64,000 bases of DNA from Candidatus Pantoea bituminis (lineage in GTDB: Bacteria > Pseudomonadota > Gammaproteobacteria > Enterobacterales > Enterobacteriaceae). Of this stretch, positions 50,255 through 60,423 are shown in pieces. Position 1 is the first letter of the stretch; each line of letters begins with the position of its first letter. A program made the position numbers and the translations under genes. Location of the stretch: the NCBI RefSeq assembly GCF_018842675.1, contig NZ_JAGTWO010000004.1, forward strand, positions 1,612,001 through 1,676,000, in the 5' to 3' direction. The notes below the pieces were generated by a model, which was not told the DNA's origin, ran no database searches, and was given only the letters and a program-made list of their open reading frames with translations.

Positions 50255-50279
50255 AACGCCGGCGATGACCGGCGTTTTT
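50255..50279 (+). terminator. Terminator of fadD
   Basis: AACGCCGG-CGATGA-CCGGCGTT followed by TTTA. Between fadD and rnd. Confidence 0.8.
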
Positions 50280-50332
50280 ATTGCTTTTAACATGGAGCAC
50301 CGCGCGTTGTTTGCTGCGGTGGAAAATTGAAC

Positions 50333-51454
50333 GTGAACTATTCCCTGATTGACCAAGATGATCAACTGGCTTTGGTGTGCCAAAAGGCGCGCCGACATGC
50401 CGCTGTGGCGCTCGACACTGAGTTTGTCCGCACCCGCACCTATTATCCGCAATTGGGCTTGATTCAACTGTTCGATAATGAACAGCTGGTTCTGATCGAT
50501 CCTTTAAAAATCAGTGACTGGTCCGCTTTTATTGATTTACTGACTGACACCAAGGTCACTAAATTTTTGCATGCCGGTGGCGAAGATCTTGAAGTCTTCC
50601 TGCATCGTTTTGGCGTATTGCCGCAGCCGATGATCGACACGCAAATCCTGGCCGCGTTCTCCGGTCAGCCGCTTTCATGGGGCTTCGCTTCAATGGTTGC
50701 GCACTTCACTCAGGTTGAACTGGATAAGAGCGAATCGCGTACCGACTGGCTGGCGCGCCCATTAACGGAGCGCCAATGCATTTATGCAGCAGCGGATGTG
50801 CATTATTTGTTGCCAATCGCCCATCAGCTGATGGCGTTAACTACCGAAGCGGGCAATATGGCTGCTGCGCTGAGCGAGTGCGACAACCTTTGTCAGCGTC
50901 GTCTGGATGCGCTGGCACCAGAAGAAGCCTGGCGCGATATCACCAATGCCTGGCAATTGCGTCCACGCCAGTTGGCGGTACTGCAACGCTTAGCTGCGTG
51001 GCGTTTGAAAGTGGCGCGTGAAAAAGATATGGCAGTTAATTTTGTCGTGCGCGAAGAGCACTTATGGAAAGTGGCGCGCTTTATGCCGGGTTCATTGGGT
51101 GAACTGGATCATCTGGGTTTGTCAGGTCATGAGATTCGTTTTCACGGTAAAACGCTGGTGGCGCTGGTTGCTGAGGCGCAGGCGCTGGATGAAAGTGAAC
51201 TTCCGCAGCCGCTGGGTAATCTGATCGATCATCCGCACTACAAGCAGGTATTCAAAGCGATGAAAGCGTTGGTGCAGCAGGTAAGTGAAGAGAGCGGATT
51301 TAGTCAGGAGCTGTTGGCATCGCGTCGACAGATCAATCAGGTATTGAGTCAACACTGGGGATTAAAGCCACAGGGACGTCTACCCGAATTGCTGACAGGA
51401 TGGCGGGGCGAGCTGTTAAAGCCGGGTATCGATAAAATTCTGGCTGACGTTTAG
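50333..51454 (+). CDS. rnd: Ribonuclease D
   Basis: DEDDy 3'-5' exoribonuclease that matures tRNA 3' ends. About 373 residues (E. coli 375). Exo I ALDTEFVRT, Exo II FLHAGGEDLEV, Exo III with YAAADVHYL; two HRDC domains follow (WQLRPRQLAVLQRLAAWR and the C-terminal RRQINQVL region). GTG 50333 aligns with the E. coli N-terminus; TTG 50327 is the alternative but only four bases from GGTGG. E. coli rnd also uses a rare start (TTG). Confidence 0.95.
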   Translation: MNYSLIDQDDQLALVCQKARRHAAVALDTEFVRTRTYYPQLGLIQLFDNEQLVLIDPLKISDWSAFIDLLTDTKVTKFLHAGGEDLEVFLHRFGVLPQPMIDTQILAAFSGQPLSWGFASMVAHFTQVELDKSESRTDWLARPLTERQCIYAAADVHYLLPIAHQLMALTTEAGNMAAALSECDNLCQRRLDALAPEEAWRDITNAWQLRPRQLAVLQRLAAWRLKVAREKDMAVNFVVREEHLWKVARFMPGSLGELDHLGLSGHEIRFHGKTLVALVAEAQALDESELPQPLGNLIDHPHYKQVFKAMKALVQQVSEESGFSQELLASRRQINQVLSQHWGLKPQGRLPELLTGWRGELLKPGIDKILADV

Positions 51455-51464
51455 TCTCTTGAAC

Positions 51465-51490
51465 TTTCCCCTGCAACAGCGCAGGGGAAA
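51465..51490. terminator. Hairpin between rnd and minE
   Basis: Perfect ten-base stem TTTCCCCTGC / GCAGGGGAAA with loop AACAGC. It lies between two convergent genes. The T tract is short on both strands, so terminator strength is uncertain. Confidence 0.65.
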
Positions 51491-51508
51491 TTCAGGAAAC
51501 GGCTGGTG

Positions 51509-51778
51509 TCATTTAGTCACTTCTTCCGTTTCCGGTAAGGTCACGTTCAGCTCCAGAATTGAGATGTCATCTCCTTTCTGATCGAGTTGGACAGTAACCA
51601 TTTCCGGGTCGATCTTCACGTATTTGCAAATCACTTCCAGAATGTCGCGCTTAAGTTGCGGAAGATAGTGGGGCTCACTGTCGCCCCTTCTGCGTTCTGC
51701 CACGATAATCTGTAGCCTTTCCTTGGCTATATTGGCAGTGTTCTTCTTCCGGGATAAAAAGAAATCGAGTAATGCCAT
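51509..51778 (-). CDS. minE: Cell division topological specificity factor MinE
   Basis: 89 residues. N-terminal membrane-binding and MinD-activating part ([23 protein letters not shown]) and C-terminal dimer domain. It drives pole-to-pole oscillation of MinD. Third gene of minCDE, three bases after minD. Confidence 0.98.
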   Translation of the reverse strand: MALLDFFLSRKKNTANIAKERLQIIVAERRRGDSEPHYLPQLKRDILEVICKYVKIDPEMVTVQLDQKGDDISILELNVTLPETEEVTK

Positions 51779-51781
51779 GGT

Positions 51782-52594
51782 TTATCCCCCGAACAGGCGT
51801 TTCAGGAAACCCTTCTTCTCTTCTTCAATAAAGCGGAAGGGGCGAACTTCACCGAGTAACCGTTCAACGGTATCGGCATAGGCTTTGCCAGCATCAGATT
51901 CGCTGTCGAGGATCACCGGCTCACCTTGGTTGGAGGCGCGCAAGACAGATTGATCTTCTGGGATCACACCAACCAGCGGAATGCGCAGGATTTCCAGCAC
52001 ATCTTCCATGCTCAGCATGTCGCCACGACTGACGCGGCCAGGGTTATAACGGGTTAATAGCAGGTGCTCCTTAACGGGCTCCTGGCTGTTTTCAGCACGG
52101 CGAGACTTGGAAGAGATGATGCCAAGAATACGATCCGAGTCGCGTACTGAAGATACTTCTGGGTTGGTAGTAATGATCGCTTCATCTGCAAAATAGAGCG
52201 CCATTAATGCACCGGTTTCGATACCTGCTGGTGAGTCGCAGACGATGAAATCAAATTCCATGGTCGCTAAATCATTCAATACTTTTTCTACACCTTCACG
52301 TGTTAACGCATCTTTATCGCGCGTTTGTGAGGCGGGCAGAATGTAGAGCTGCTCGGTGCGCTTATCTCTGATCAACGCTTGATTCAGTGTGGCATCGCCT
52401 TGAATGACATTGACGAAGTCATAAACAACACGACGTTCACAACCCATAATCAAATCAAGATTACGCAGACCAATATCAAAATCGATAACTACCGTTTTTT
52501 TGCCTTTCTGCGCTAAACCGGTGGCGATGGCCGCGCTTGACGTGGTCTTACCAACGCCCCCTTTACCGGATGTAACTACAATAATGCGTGCCAT
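51782..52594 (-). CDS. minD: Septum site-determining ATPase MinD
   Basis: 270 residues, the E. coli length. Deviant Walker A GKGGVGKTT (10-18) with signature lysines, PAGIETGA segment, and C-terminal amphipathic membrane helix EEEKKGFLKRLFGG. It recruits MinC to the membrane and is released by MinE. Second gene of minCDE, 33 bases after minC. Confidence 0.98.
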   Translation of the reverse strand: MARIIVVTSGKGGVGKTTSSAAIATGLAQKGKKTVVIDFDIGLRNLDLIMGCERRVVYDFVNVIQGDATLNQALIRDKRTEQLYILPASQTRDKDALTREGVEKVLNDLATMEFDFIVCDSPAGIETGALMALYFADEAIITTNPEVSSVRDSDRILGIISSKSRRAENSQEPVKEHLLLTRYNPGRVSRGDMLSMEDVLEILRIPLVGVIPEDQSVLRASNQGEPVILDSESDAGKAYADTVERLLGEVRPFRFIEEEKKGFLKRLFGG

Positions 52595-52627
52595 AAATGT
52601 TGATTTCCTTAACGAAAGAAAAGGGGC

Positions 52628-53329
52628 CTAATTAAGTGTCTGGATAGTCAGCGCGCCATCCTGAAGCGAGAGGCGCGCGGCTTTACCAAAAAATTCTTCC
52701 GGGATCTGATCCATAATCCAGTATTCGCCGGCAATTGAGACCAACTCTGCAGCCAGGTTGGTACAAAAAATCTGGCAATCGCGATCGCCGCTGGCACCCG
52801 CCAGCGCCCGCCCGCGCATCATGCCGTAAATATGGATATTGCCATCGGCAACCAGTTCTGCCCCGGCGCTGACGCTGCTAGTCACGATCAGATCGGCATT
52901 GCGCGCATAGATTTGCTGACCCGAGCGAACAGGTGTGTTGACGATGCGAGTTTTGGTGGCAACCGGTTCAGCCACGATCGGTTTCGCTTCTGGCTCTGGG
53001 GGTTCGCTGCGCTTTTTCCCCTCTTTACCTTCTGCCAAAACAGGCAAACCCGCACGGACGATCATCCGCTTTAGCGCTTCGTTTTTGCAGCCACTGACGC
53101 CAACAATACGCAAACCTGTTGCCAGCACCGCCTGTTGCAACTGTTTCCAGTTCACATCTCCGGTCAACGTCGCAACATTCAACACCACCGGTGCGTTTCT
53201 CAGAAAATCTGGAGCCTGGTCAATCTTGTCTTGAAGTGCCTTGCGAATCACCTCAGGATCGTGGTGATGCAGATGAACGACAGACAGGGTGAAACTGCTA
53301 CCTTTGAATTCGATTGGCGTTTGCGACAT
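52628..53329 (-). CDS. minC: Septum site-determining protein MinC
   Basis: FtsZ assembly inhibitor of 233 residues (E. coli 231). N-terminal domain (1-105), a charged Pro/Glu/Lys linker (about 103-125), and the C-terminal beta-helix with [32 protein letters not shown] and GRALAG. First gene of minCDE, divergent from ycgL as in E. coli. Confidence 0.98.
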   Translation of the reverse strand: MSQTPIEFKGSSFTLSVVHLHHHDPEVIRKALQDKIDQAPDFLRNAPVVLNVATLTGDVNWKQLQQAVLATGLRIVGVSGCKNEALKRMIVRAGLPVLAEGKEGKKRSEPPEPEAKPIVAEPVATKTRIVNTPVRSGQQIYARNADLIVTSSVSAGAELVADGNIHIYGMMRGRALAGASGDRDCQIFCTNLAAELVSIAGEYWIMDQIPEEFFGKAARLSLQDGALTIQTLN

Positions 53330-53483
53330 CTGTCCCGACTCAGTCCTGTTTTCACTACCGTTTGCTAAGCGATGATAAATCCATCATTTTACAAAAACGG
53401 TGAATATTCGAAGTACTGCAAGCATGTTATAGTTACAGCTATATTCAGACAAGCCTCATTGCGGGTTAATTCGAGTAAAAAAT

Positions 53484-53759
53484 ATGTTTTGTGTGATCTA
53501 CAGAAGTCCAATGCGTGATCAAACTTATCTCTATGTTGAAAAAAGAGACGATTTTTCAAGGGTGCCGGAAGCGCTGCTCAAAGGCTTTGGTAAGCCAAAG
53601 CTGGCAATGGTGCTAACGCTGGAGGGGCGCGACAAACTGGCTAATGCGGATATCAATAAAGTTAAGCAAGGTTTAAGCGAACAAGGCTATTATTTGCAGC
53701 TTCCACCACCGATTGAAAATTTGCTAAAAGTTCATCTTGGATCGGATAAAAAAGATTAA
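53484..53759 (+). CDS. ycgL: UPF0745/YcgL protein
   Basis: 91 residues: [40 protein letters not shown] and [11 protein letters not shown] are the YcgL signature. Small alpha/beta protein of unknown function. E. coli annotation adds 12 N-terminal residues, but the ATG here aligns with its MFCVIYR. Divergent from minC. Confidence 0.94.
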   Translation: MFCVIYRSPMRDQTYLYVEKRDDFSRVPEALLKGFGKPKLAMVLTLEGRDKLANADINKVKQGLSEQGYYLQLPPPIENLLKVHLGSDKKD

Positions 53760-54072
53760 TTCGGATTCATCTGTAAATATAATTATCTGATCAGCTCTTT
53801 CTTAGCGAATTATATTCTTTACAACTTTATATTATTAACAGCGGCGTAATTACGCCGTTATTAGCGTTATTTTTTATGTCCTCCGGTAACGTTTCTGCGC
53901 ACTTAATCGCCACTGTCGTCGACAAATTAACGGTTTTTGACAATTTCCACATACCTTACCGTTAAAAGCATCTTATTATTTGCCGACGAGGTTGGCTTTC
54001 TGACCAACGCGTGCGCACTCATCAATCTGCCAGCATCGCTGGCGCCACACCTAACAAAAGCAGGGGATTAGC
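53760..54072. other. Spacer between ycgL and ycgM
   Basis: No gene seen. It carries a hairpin with palindrome CGGCGTAATTACGCCG (53843-53858) with a T run 12 bases further on, perhaps a weak ycgL terminator, and the ycgM promoter. Confidence 0.4.
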
Positions 54073-54729
54073 ATGTATCAGCATCGTAACTGGCAAGGCG
54101 CTCTGTTGGACTATTCGGTTAACAAAGTGGTTTGCGTCGGCAGCAACTATGCGAAACACATTAAGGAAATGGGCAGCGCTACGCCAACTGAGCCGGTGGT
54201 GTTTATCAAGCCGGAAACGGCGTTGTGTGATTTGCGTCAGCCGCTGTCAATTCCCAGCGCCTTTGGTGAGGTTCATCACGAAATCGAACTGGCGGTTCTC
54301 ATTGGGGCCACATTGAAACAGGCAACCGAAGAACATGTGGCAAAAGCGATCGCCGGATACGGTGTGGCGCTGGACCTTACCCTGCGTGATCTGCAAGCTG
54401 GATTCAAAAAAGCGGGCCAGCCTTGGGAAAAATCAAAAGGATTTGATAACTCTTGTCCGCTGTCGGGTTTTATTCCTGTATCGGAGTTTAGCGATCCACA
54501 AAATGTTGAGTTGAAGCTGGTGGTTAATGGTGAGGTTCGACAACATGGCAATACGTCGGATATGATCCATAAAATCCTGCCGCTGATTGCGCATATGAGT
54601 CAGTATTTTACCCTGCGCGCCGGAGATGTGGTGCTAACCGGTACGCCGGAAGGTGTCGGCCCAATGCATTCTGGTGATACGCTGGAAGTGTCGTTGGCGG
54701 GCCACGGAATTAGCACCCGCGTATTGTAA
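54073..54729 (+). CDS. ycgM: Fumarylacetoacetate hydrolase-family protein YcgM
   Basis: 218 residues (E. coli 219). FAH fold: CVGSNYAKHIKEMG, KPETAL, VHHEIELAVLIG with metal-binding acidic residues, GYGVALDLTLRDLQ and GTPEGVGPM. Relatives act as oxaloacetate decarboxylase or acylpyruvate hydrolase; exact activity not shown here. It precedes ycgN by 64 bases. Confidence 0.93.
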   Translation: MYQHRNWQGALLDYSVNKVVCVGSNYAKHIKEMGSATPTEPVVFIKPETALCDLRQPLSIPSAFGEVHHEIELAVLIGATLKQATEEHVAKAIAGYGVALDLTLRDLQAGFKKAGQPWEKSKGFDNSCPLSGFIPVSEFSDPQNVELKLVVNGEVRQHGNTSDMIHKILPLIAHMSQYFTLRAGDVVLTGTPEGVGPMHSGDTLEVSLAGHGISTRVL

Positions 54730-54793
54730 AAACTTGCATCGCCGCACCAGAGGCTTTATAAGGTGCGGTTTGATTTAAAGCAGGACATTGATC

Positions 54794-55239
54794 ATGACTG
54801 ACACCCCTTTCTGGCAACATAAACGCCTGGCACAAATGAGCGATGAGGAATGGGAATCCTTATGTGATGGTTGTGGTCAGTGCTGCCTGAACAAACTGCA
54901 AGATGCCGACACGGATGAGATCTATTTCACCAACGTCGCCTGTAACCAGCTCAATATTAAAACCTGCCAGTGTCGCAACTATGAACGCCGTTTTGAACTG
55001 GAAGAGGATTGCATCAAGCTGACGCGGGAAAACCTCACCACGTTTAACTGGCTACCGCGTACCTGCGCTTACCGTTTGTTAGGTGAAGGCAAAACCTTAC
55101 CTGCATGGCACCCTTTACGGGCTGGCTCAAAAAAGAGATGCATGCACAGCGGATTTCGGTGCGTTACATTGCGGTACGAGAAAGCGAAGTACGTGATTGG
55201 GAAGACCACATCATTGACCGGCCCGATCGTAACGGCTAG
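54794..55239 (+). CDS. ycgN: UPF0260 cysteine-cluster protein YcgN (one-base frameshift)
   Basis: 148 residues corrected (E. coli 153). Cys-rich: [32 protein letters not shown] and the later EEDCIKL, likely a metal or iron-sulfur site. The frame breaks at an A run at 55129-55134: as read it continues [11 protein letters not shown], with one more A it reads [20 protein letters not shown] and ends at 55239, like E. coli. Function unknown. Confidence 0.92.
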
Positions 55240-55271
55240 GTTTTGCAGTGAAGAATGAGATAACGCATAAG

Positions 55272-55297
55272 AAAAAGGCTGCCTCAGGCAGCCTTTT
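55272..55297. terminator. Bidirectional terminator between ycgN and dsbB
   Basis: AAAAAGGCTGCC-TCA-GGCAGCCTTTTT, perfect stem with A and T tracts, between convergent genes. Confidence 0.9.
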
Positions 55298-55312
55298 TGC
55301 GTTTAGCGCAGG

Positions 55313-55843
55313 TTAGCGGCTAAAAAGATCGCGACGCTTGGCTTTGAAAGGCTGAGCAATCAGCACCAATAATCCGACCAACAGGTAAGCCCCAAACACC
55401 ACAATCATCCATTGCGGCATGCTCAATGTCATAAAGGTCCAGCTGCGTTCTGCACAATCGCCGCTGGCAACAAACACAGCGGGCAGCCATTTATCTAATG
55501 GCAGCCAGGTTGGGAAGCGTGCGGCAAAATCACAGGTTGTAAAAGGATTCGGGTGCAGCTGAATCATGGTGTGTTCCCATGAAAGACGCAATCCTTCCCA
55601 CGCGCTGTATAACCACATCAACAGGGCGACTAAACGTAATGGTGATTTTGGTGCAAGGGCGCCGACAATTCCCGCACCCATCACCCCGAAGAGTGCGTTG
55701 CGTTCATAAATACACATCACGCAGGGTTTTAAACCCATAACATGTTGGAACCACAACGCCGTCAGTTCCAGTGCCAGCGCCGTTAGAGCCAGTAATAACC
55801 ATGCTCCACGACCACGAGAACATTGATTTAGATATCGCAACAT
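55313..55843 (-). CDS. dsbB: Disulfide bond formation protein DsbB
   Basis: Inner-membrane quinone reductase that reoxidises DsbA. 176 residues, four membrane helices. The two redox pairs are present: CVMC in the first periplasmic loop (about 41-44) and the later pair in TTCDFAARF and SGDCAERSW. In E. coli nhaB lies next to it; it is missing here. It supports periplasmic disulphides, including those expected in PdeD. Confidence 0.97.
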   Translation of the reverse strand: MLRYLNQCSRGRGAWLLLALTALALELTALWFQHVMGLKPCVMCIYERNALFGVMGAGIVGALAPKSPLRLVALLMWLYSAWEGLRLSWEHTMIQLHPNPFTTCDFAARFPTWLPLDKWLPAVFVASGDCAERSWTFMTLSMPQWMIVVFGAYLLVGLLVLIAQPFKAKRRDLFSR

Positions 55844-56292
55844 ATTGCATTCCCTGTAAACGTTAATGCTCCGCAGTGTAAACCAAAAGCGTCTCTACGC
55901 CAGCCTGGCTTCGCGTAAAATCATGTACAAACATGACGTAACATTGATCCTGGCTAGCTGAAGCGTTGAAAATGCGGCACGTGAATTCAGCCTGTGTTCG
56001 GCATGCTGTGGGTGATAGATCGCCAGGAAGAAGATGACCACGCTGGAGAGCACCGCGCTAAAAAGTTAGCGCATCAAAAATACTGCATTATCCTCTTGAT
56101 GTTTTTACAGTTGAGTCTCAAAAAATCCTATTCAGGTAGGGCTGAGGCAAATCCCGGCATGGGATGAGAAAGAAAGCGGCTGAATTTTGCGTCAGCGCCC
56201 GCTTTTAATAGTTTCGCAGGCTATATCCGCTATAGGGCGTCTGGTATGATGAGTGCCCATCATGATAAAGAAAGCAACGAGAACAAACTGCT
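55844..56292. other. Non-coding region between dsbB and fadR
   Basis: 449 bases without a supported gene where E. coli has nhaB. One hairpin (AAAGCGGCTGA ... TCAGCGCCCGCTTT, 56173-56205) lies upstream of fadR. The fadR promoter is presumably in the right 100 bases. Confidence 0.5.
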
Positions 56293-57011
56293 ATGGTCAT
56301 TAAGGCTCAGAGCCCAGCGGGATTTGCTGAAGAATATATTATTGAAAGCATCTGGAATAGCCGCTTTCCGCCGGGATCAATTTTGCCTGCTGAGCGTGAG
56401 CTTTCTGAATTGATTGGGGTAACGCGCACCACGCTGCGAGAAGTTTTACAACGCCTGGCGCGTGATGGATGGTTAACCATTCAACACGGTAAACCTACTC
56501 GCGTTAATGATTTTGGGAAACGTCAGGACTCAACATTCTTGAAACGCTGGCACGACTCGATCACGATAGCGTGCCGGTTTTGATCGATAATCTGCTGTCA
56601 GTGCGCACCAATATTTCGTCAATTTTTATCAGCCGCGCGCTACGTCATCACCCTGAAAAAGCCAGAGAAGTGCTGGAAACCGTCGCGATTGCTGAGGATC
56701 ACGCTGATGCTTACACCGAGATGGATTATCGCGTATTTCGCGGTCTGGCTTTCGCCTCGGGTAATCCTATCTATGGCCTGATTCTTAACGGTTTGAAAGG
56801 GTTGTATACCCGTGTTGGGCGTCATTATTTCTCAAGCCCAGAAGCGCGCCAGGTTGCACGAGATTTCTATCAAAAGCTGTTGAGCCTGTGTGACGGACAA
56901 CCCGCTCAAGATGAAATTGTTGAAACCGTAAGAAATTACGGACGTCGCAGTGGCGAAATCTGGCACAGCATGCAAAAAAATCTGCCCGATGATTTAGGCA
57001 GCAAGCGATAA
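56293..57011 (+). CDS. fadR: Fatty acid metabolism regulator FadR (one-base frameshift)
   Basis: GntR-family dimer that represses fad genes and activates fabA/fabB; acyl-CoA releases it from DNA. 239 residues corrected, equal to E. coli. Winged helix: [20 protein letters not shown] with the minor-groove tip HGKPT. The acyl-CoA domain shows [38 protein letters not shown]. The frame breaks at a T run 56511-56514: as read FGKRQDSTF ends early, with one more T it reads [18 protein letters not shown]. Likely sequence error. Likely target fadD is 8 kb upstream with a matching operator. Confidence 0.95.
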
Positions 57012-57015
57012 ATAT

Positions 57016-57045
57016 AAAAAAACCGGACATCCCATCCGGTTTTTT
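57016..57045. terminator. Bidirectional terminator between fadR and ycgB
   Basis: AAAAAACCGGA-CATCCCA-TCCGGTTTTTT, between convergent genes. Confidence 0.9.
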
Positions 57046-57059
57046 CACGCTGCATAAGA

Positions 57060-58595
57060 TTAAAGTGGGCTGCCTCGCGCTGGATTTCGATCCAACAGTT
57101 CAACGCTTCCATCTTCATTCTGCTGTTCCAAAATTACATCAAATCCCCACAAACGGTGCACATGTTTGAGCACTTCACGACGGCTTTTATCCAGCGGCGT
57201 GCGGCTTTGTGGCACATAGCGCAGCGTTAACGAGCGATCACCACGTAAATCAACGTTGTAGACCTGAATATTAGGTTCAAGGTTGCTGAGATTGTATTGC
57301 GCCGAAAGCTGTTGGCGAATCGCTCGATATCCCGCCTCATCGTGAATGGCTGCAATTTCCAGATAATTATTGCGGTCATCATCCAGCACAGTGAACAAAC
57401 GGAAATCACGCATGATTTTAGGTGACAGGAATTGGCTGATGAAGCTTTCATCTTTGAATTCACGCATCGCAAAATGCAGCGTTTCAAGCCAGTCCGATCC
57501 AGCAATGTCTGGGAACCAGTAACGATCTTCTTCGGTTGGCGTCTGACAAATACGCTTGATGTCCTGGAACATCGCAAAGCCCAGCGCATAGGGATTAATG
57601 CCGTTGTACCAAGGACTGTTATAAGGCGGTTGGAACACCACATTGGTGTGGCTGTGCAAGAACTCCATCATGAAGCGTTCAGACACTTTCCCTTCATCGT
57701 AAAGGTGATTTAGGATGGTGTAGTGCCAGAACGTCGCCCAGCCTTCATTCATCACCTGCGTCTGTTTTTGCGGATAAAAATATTGGCTAACTTTGCGAAC
57801 GATACGCAGAATCTCACGCTGCCACGGTTCGAGCAACGGTGCATTTTTTTCCATGAAATAGAGCAGGTTTTCTTGCGGTTCAGAAGGGTAGCGCGCAGCT
57901 TCGACCTGCACCGTCTCTTTCTCGCGACGCGGCAAAGTGCGCCACAGCGTATTTACCTGACTTTGCAGATACTCTTCGCGGCTTTTCTGTCGCGCCTTCT
58001 CTTCCTGCAACGAAATCTTCTGTGGACGCTTATAGCGATCAACGCCGTAATTCATCAGCGCGTGGCAGGAATCCAGCAGCCGTTCTACAACTTCTACGCC
58101 GTAGCGTTCTTCGCAGTCAGTGATGTAATTCTTAGCGAATAGCAAGTAATCAACAATCGAACTGGCGTCGGTCCAACTGCGGAACAGATAATTATTTTTG
58201 AAGAAAGAGTTGTGACCGTAGCAGGCGTGCGCCATCACCAGCGCCTGCATCGTCATGGTGTTTTCTTCCATCAGATAGGCAATACAAGGATTAGAGTTGA
58301 TCACAATCTCGTAAGCCAAACCTTGCTGGCCATGTTTGTAGCGCTGTTCAGTTTCAATGAATTTTTTGCCAAAGGACCAGTGCGCATAATTGATAGGCAT
58401 GCCGACGCTGGAGTAGGCATCCATCATTTGCTCGGAGGTGATCACTTCGATTTGGTGTGGATAGGTATCGAGCCGATAGAGTTTGGCTACGCGGTCAATC
58501 TCAGCAAGATAGACATCAAGTAAATCAAATGTCCAGTCTGGTCCGTCACTGAGTCGTTTGCTGTCCTTAATGGGCTCGTCAAAGATAGTCGTCAT
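57060..58595 (-). CDS. ycgB: SpoVR-family protein YcgB
   Basis: 511 residues (E. coli 510), nearly colinear. ATG 58595 (MTTIFDEPIKDSKRLSDGPDW) chosen over an upstream in-frame start by homology. Conserved YGHNSFFKNNY, EGWATFWHYTI, HSHTNVVFQPPYNSPWY. Cytosolic, role unclear; the E. coli gene is a sigma-S stress gene and interacts with the YeaG/YeaH kinase pathway. Confidence 0.95.
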   Translation of the reverse strand: MTTIFDEPIKDSKRLSDGPDWTFDLLDVYLAEIDRVAKLYRLDTYPHQIEVITSEQMMDAYSSVGMPINYAHWSFGKKFIETEQRYKHGQQGLAYEIVINSNPCIAYLMEENTMTMQALVMAHACYGHNSFFKNNYLFRSWTDASSIVDYLLFAKNYITDCEERYGVEVVERLLDSCHALMNYGVDRYKRPQKISLQEEKARQKSREEYLQSQVNTLWRTLPRREKETVQVEAARYPSEPQENLLYFMEKNAPLLEPWQREILRIVRKVSQYFYPQKQTQVMNEGWATFWHYTILNHLYDEGKVSERFMMEFLHSHTNVVFQPPYNSPWYNGINPYALGFAMFQDIKRICQTPTEEDRYWFPDIAGSDWLETLHFAMREFKDESFISQFLSPKIMRDFRLFTVLDDDRNNYLEIAAIHDEAGYRAIRQQLSAQYNLSNLEPNIQVYNVDLRGDRSLTLRYVPQSRTPLDKSRREVLKHVHRLWGFDVILEQQNEDGSVELLDRNPARGSPL

Positions 58596-59102
58596 AGCGC
58601 ACCTCTGTTTTAGCAAACTGGCTTACCCTTATGGGTAGCCCGTTTCGGTTATTTAAGGCTTCATCCTGAGAAAGAAAAACCTAAAAAACTGAGCGAACAC
58701 TTCAATGATAGCCCACTGTCGCCTATCCGAAACCGGAACTCAAACGAATTTATTTGGCAGAAAATCATTTCGAAACTTATGCAGGTAAATTTTACAACCT
58801 TATATTTCTTCACCGCCTCTATTGTCAGGATAATATCCTGTTTATAAGTACAATGTATGGGGTTGGCTTATTCTCCTGATAAAAGACGAATTAACTAAAG
58901 CCATCGTCATTAATTCCCGCATTTATGGAAAAAGACGCATAAATCACTAATTTTCTACCATTGATAAGATTTTAGTTACCAGTTTGATAAAAAAGATGTG
59001 AAATAGTTGTATGAATTTGAGGGTAATTCCAGCTAAATCATTGCGCTGAATATATCCTTGAGATTAGTGAATTATGCTTTACATCTTGCGGCGGGGGCAG
59101 AT
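58596..59102. other. Promoter region ycgB / dadA
   Basis: 507 bases, no gene. E. coli dadAX is controlled by Lrp and CRP. The right part is AT-rich and suits Lrp binding; a TGTGA half-site at 58997-59001 has a poor partner (TGTAT), so a CRP site is only weakly suggested. Confidence 0.45.
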
Positions 59103-60404
59103 ATGCACGTAGTGATTCTCGGTAGTGGTGTTGTTGGCGTAGCCAGCGCTTGGTATCTGGCGCGAGCGGGACATCGGGTGACGGTAATTGATCGACAGTC
59201 AGCAGCGGCAATGGAAACCAGTGCAGGAAATGCAGGCCAGATTTCGCCAGGCTATGCGGCTCCCTGGGCTGCGCCCGGCGTCCCGCTCAAAGCCGTTAAA
59301 TGGATGTTCCAGCGCCATGCACCGCTGGCGATTCGTCTGGATGGCAGCAGCTTCCAGCTGGAATGGATGTGGAACATGCTGCGTAACTGCGATATGAGCC
59401 ACTATCAGCAGAACAAGAGCCGCATGGTGCGTATCGCTGAGTACAGTCGCGATTGCCTGAAAGCCTTACGCACTGAAACCGGTATTCTCTACGAGGGTCG
59501 TCAAGGTGGAACCTTGCAACTGTTCCGCACTCAGCAGCAATTCGACAGTGCCAGCAAAGATATTGCCGTGCTGCGTGATGCGGGAGTGCCTTATGAGTTA
59601 TTGCAGTCTCACGAGCTGTCACGCGTTGAGCCAGCATTAGCGGCAACGCAGCATAAGCTCACCGGTGGATTACGTTTGCCGAATGATGAAACCGGTGACT
59701 GTCAGCTTTTCACGCAGCGCCTGGCCAAAATGGCAGAAGAAGCGGGTGTGGAATTTCGTTTTAATACTTCAGTGGATCATCTTCTGTGCAATGGTAATCG
59801 TATTTACGGGGTGAAATGCGGAGAAGAGGTGATTAAAGCTGACAGCTATGTTGTAGCGTTTGGCTCTTACTCGACTTCCTTACTGAAAAACATCGTCGAC
59901 ATCCCGGTTTATCCCCTGAAAGGTTATTCACTGACCATTCCTATCAAGAACGCCGATGCCGCACCCGTTTCAACAATCCTGGATGAAACCTATAAAGTTG
60001 CCGTAACGCGCTTTGACGATCGCATTCGTGTGGGTGGGATGGCCGAAATTGTTGGATTTAACACCAAACTGTTAGAGGCAAGGCGAGAAACGCTGGAGAT
60101 GGTGGTAAGCGATCTTTATCCTGAAGGCGGTCATATTGAGCAGGCTAGTTTCTGGACGGGTTTGCGCCCAATGACGCCAGACGGTACACCGATTGTTGGC
60201 GCGACGCCGCTCTCTAATCTTTATCTCAACACCGGTCACGGTACACTGGGATGGACAATGGCGTGCGGTTCCGGCCAACTGCTGGCTGACCTTATTTCCG
60301 GTAAGAAACCGGCAATTGCGGCGGATGATTTATCCGTGTTCCGTTACTTACCCGGATTCAACGCGAACGCATCGCCGTTACGCAACGCTAACGCAACCCG
60401 TTAA
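59103..60404 (+). CDS. dadA: D-amino acid dehydrogenase small subunit DadA
   Basis: FAD-dependent, membrane-associated; oxidises D-alanine to pyruvate and ammonia, feeding the respiratory chain. 433 residues (E. coli 432). FAD-binding [21 protein letters not shown] (GSGVVG core), [30 protein letters not shown] and the C-terminal [19 protein letters not shown] 59103 after GCGGGGGCAGAT; a start at 59058 adds residues with no homology. dadX follows after 19 bases. Confidence 0.96.
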   Translation: MHVVILGSGVVGVASAWYLARAGHRVTVIDRQSAAAMETSAGNAGQISPGYAAPWAAPGVPLKAVKWMFQRHAPLAIRLDGSSFQLEWMWNMLRNCDMSHYQQNKSRMVRIAEYSRDCLKALRTETGILYEGRQGGTLQLFRTQQQFDSASKDIAVLRDAGVPYELLQSHELSRVEPALAATQHKLTGGLRLPNDETGDCQLFTQRLAKMAEEAGVEFRFNTSVDHLLCNGNRIYGVKCGEEVIKADSYVVAFGSYSTSLLKNIVDIPVYPLKGYSLTIPIKNADAAPVSTILDETYKVAVTRFDDRIRVGGMAEIVGFNTKLLEARRETLEMVVSDLYPEGGHIEQASFWTGLRPMTPDGTPIVGATPLSNLYLNTGHGTLGWTMACGSGQLLADLISGKKPAIAADDLSVFRYLPGFNANASPLRNANATR

Positions 60405-60423
60405 GCTTTCAGGGAGAGGAAGA

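Noticed and set aside
58997..59012. CRP site before dadA
   Set aside because: Only one half-site matches; noted as weak in the region entry.
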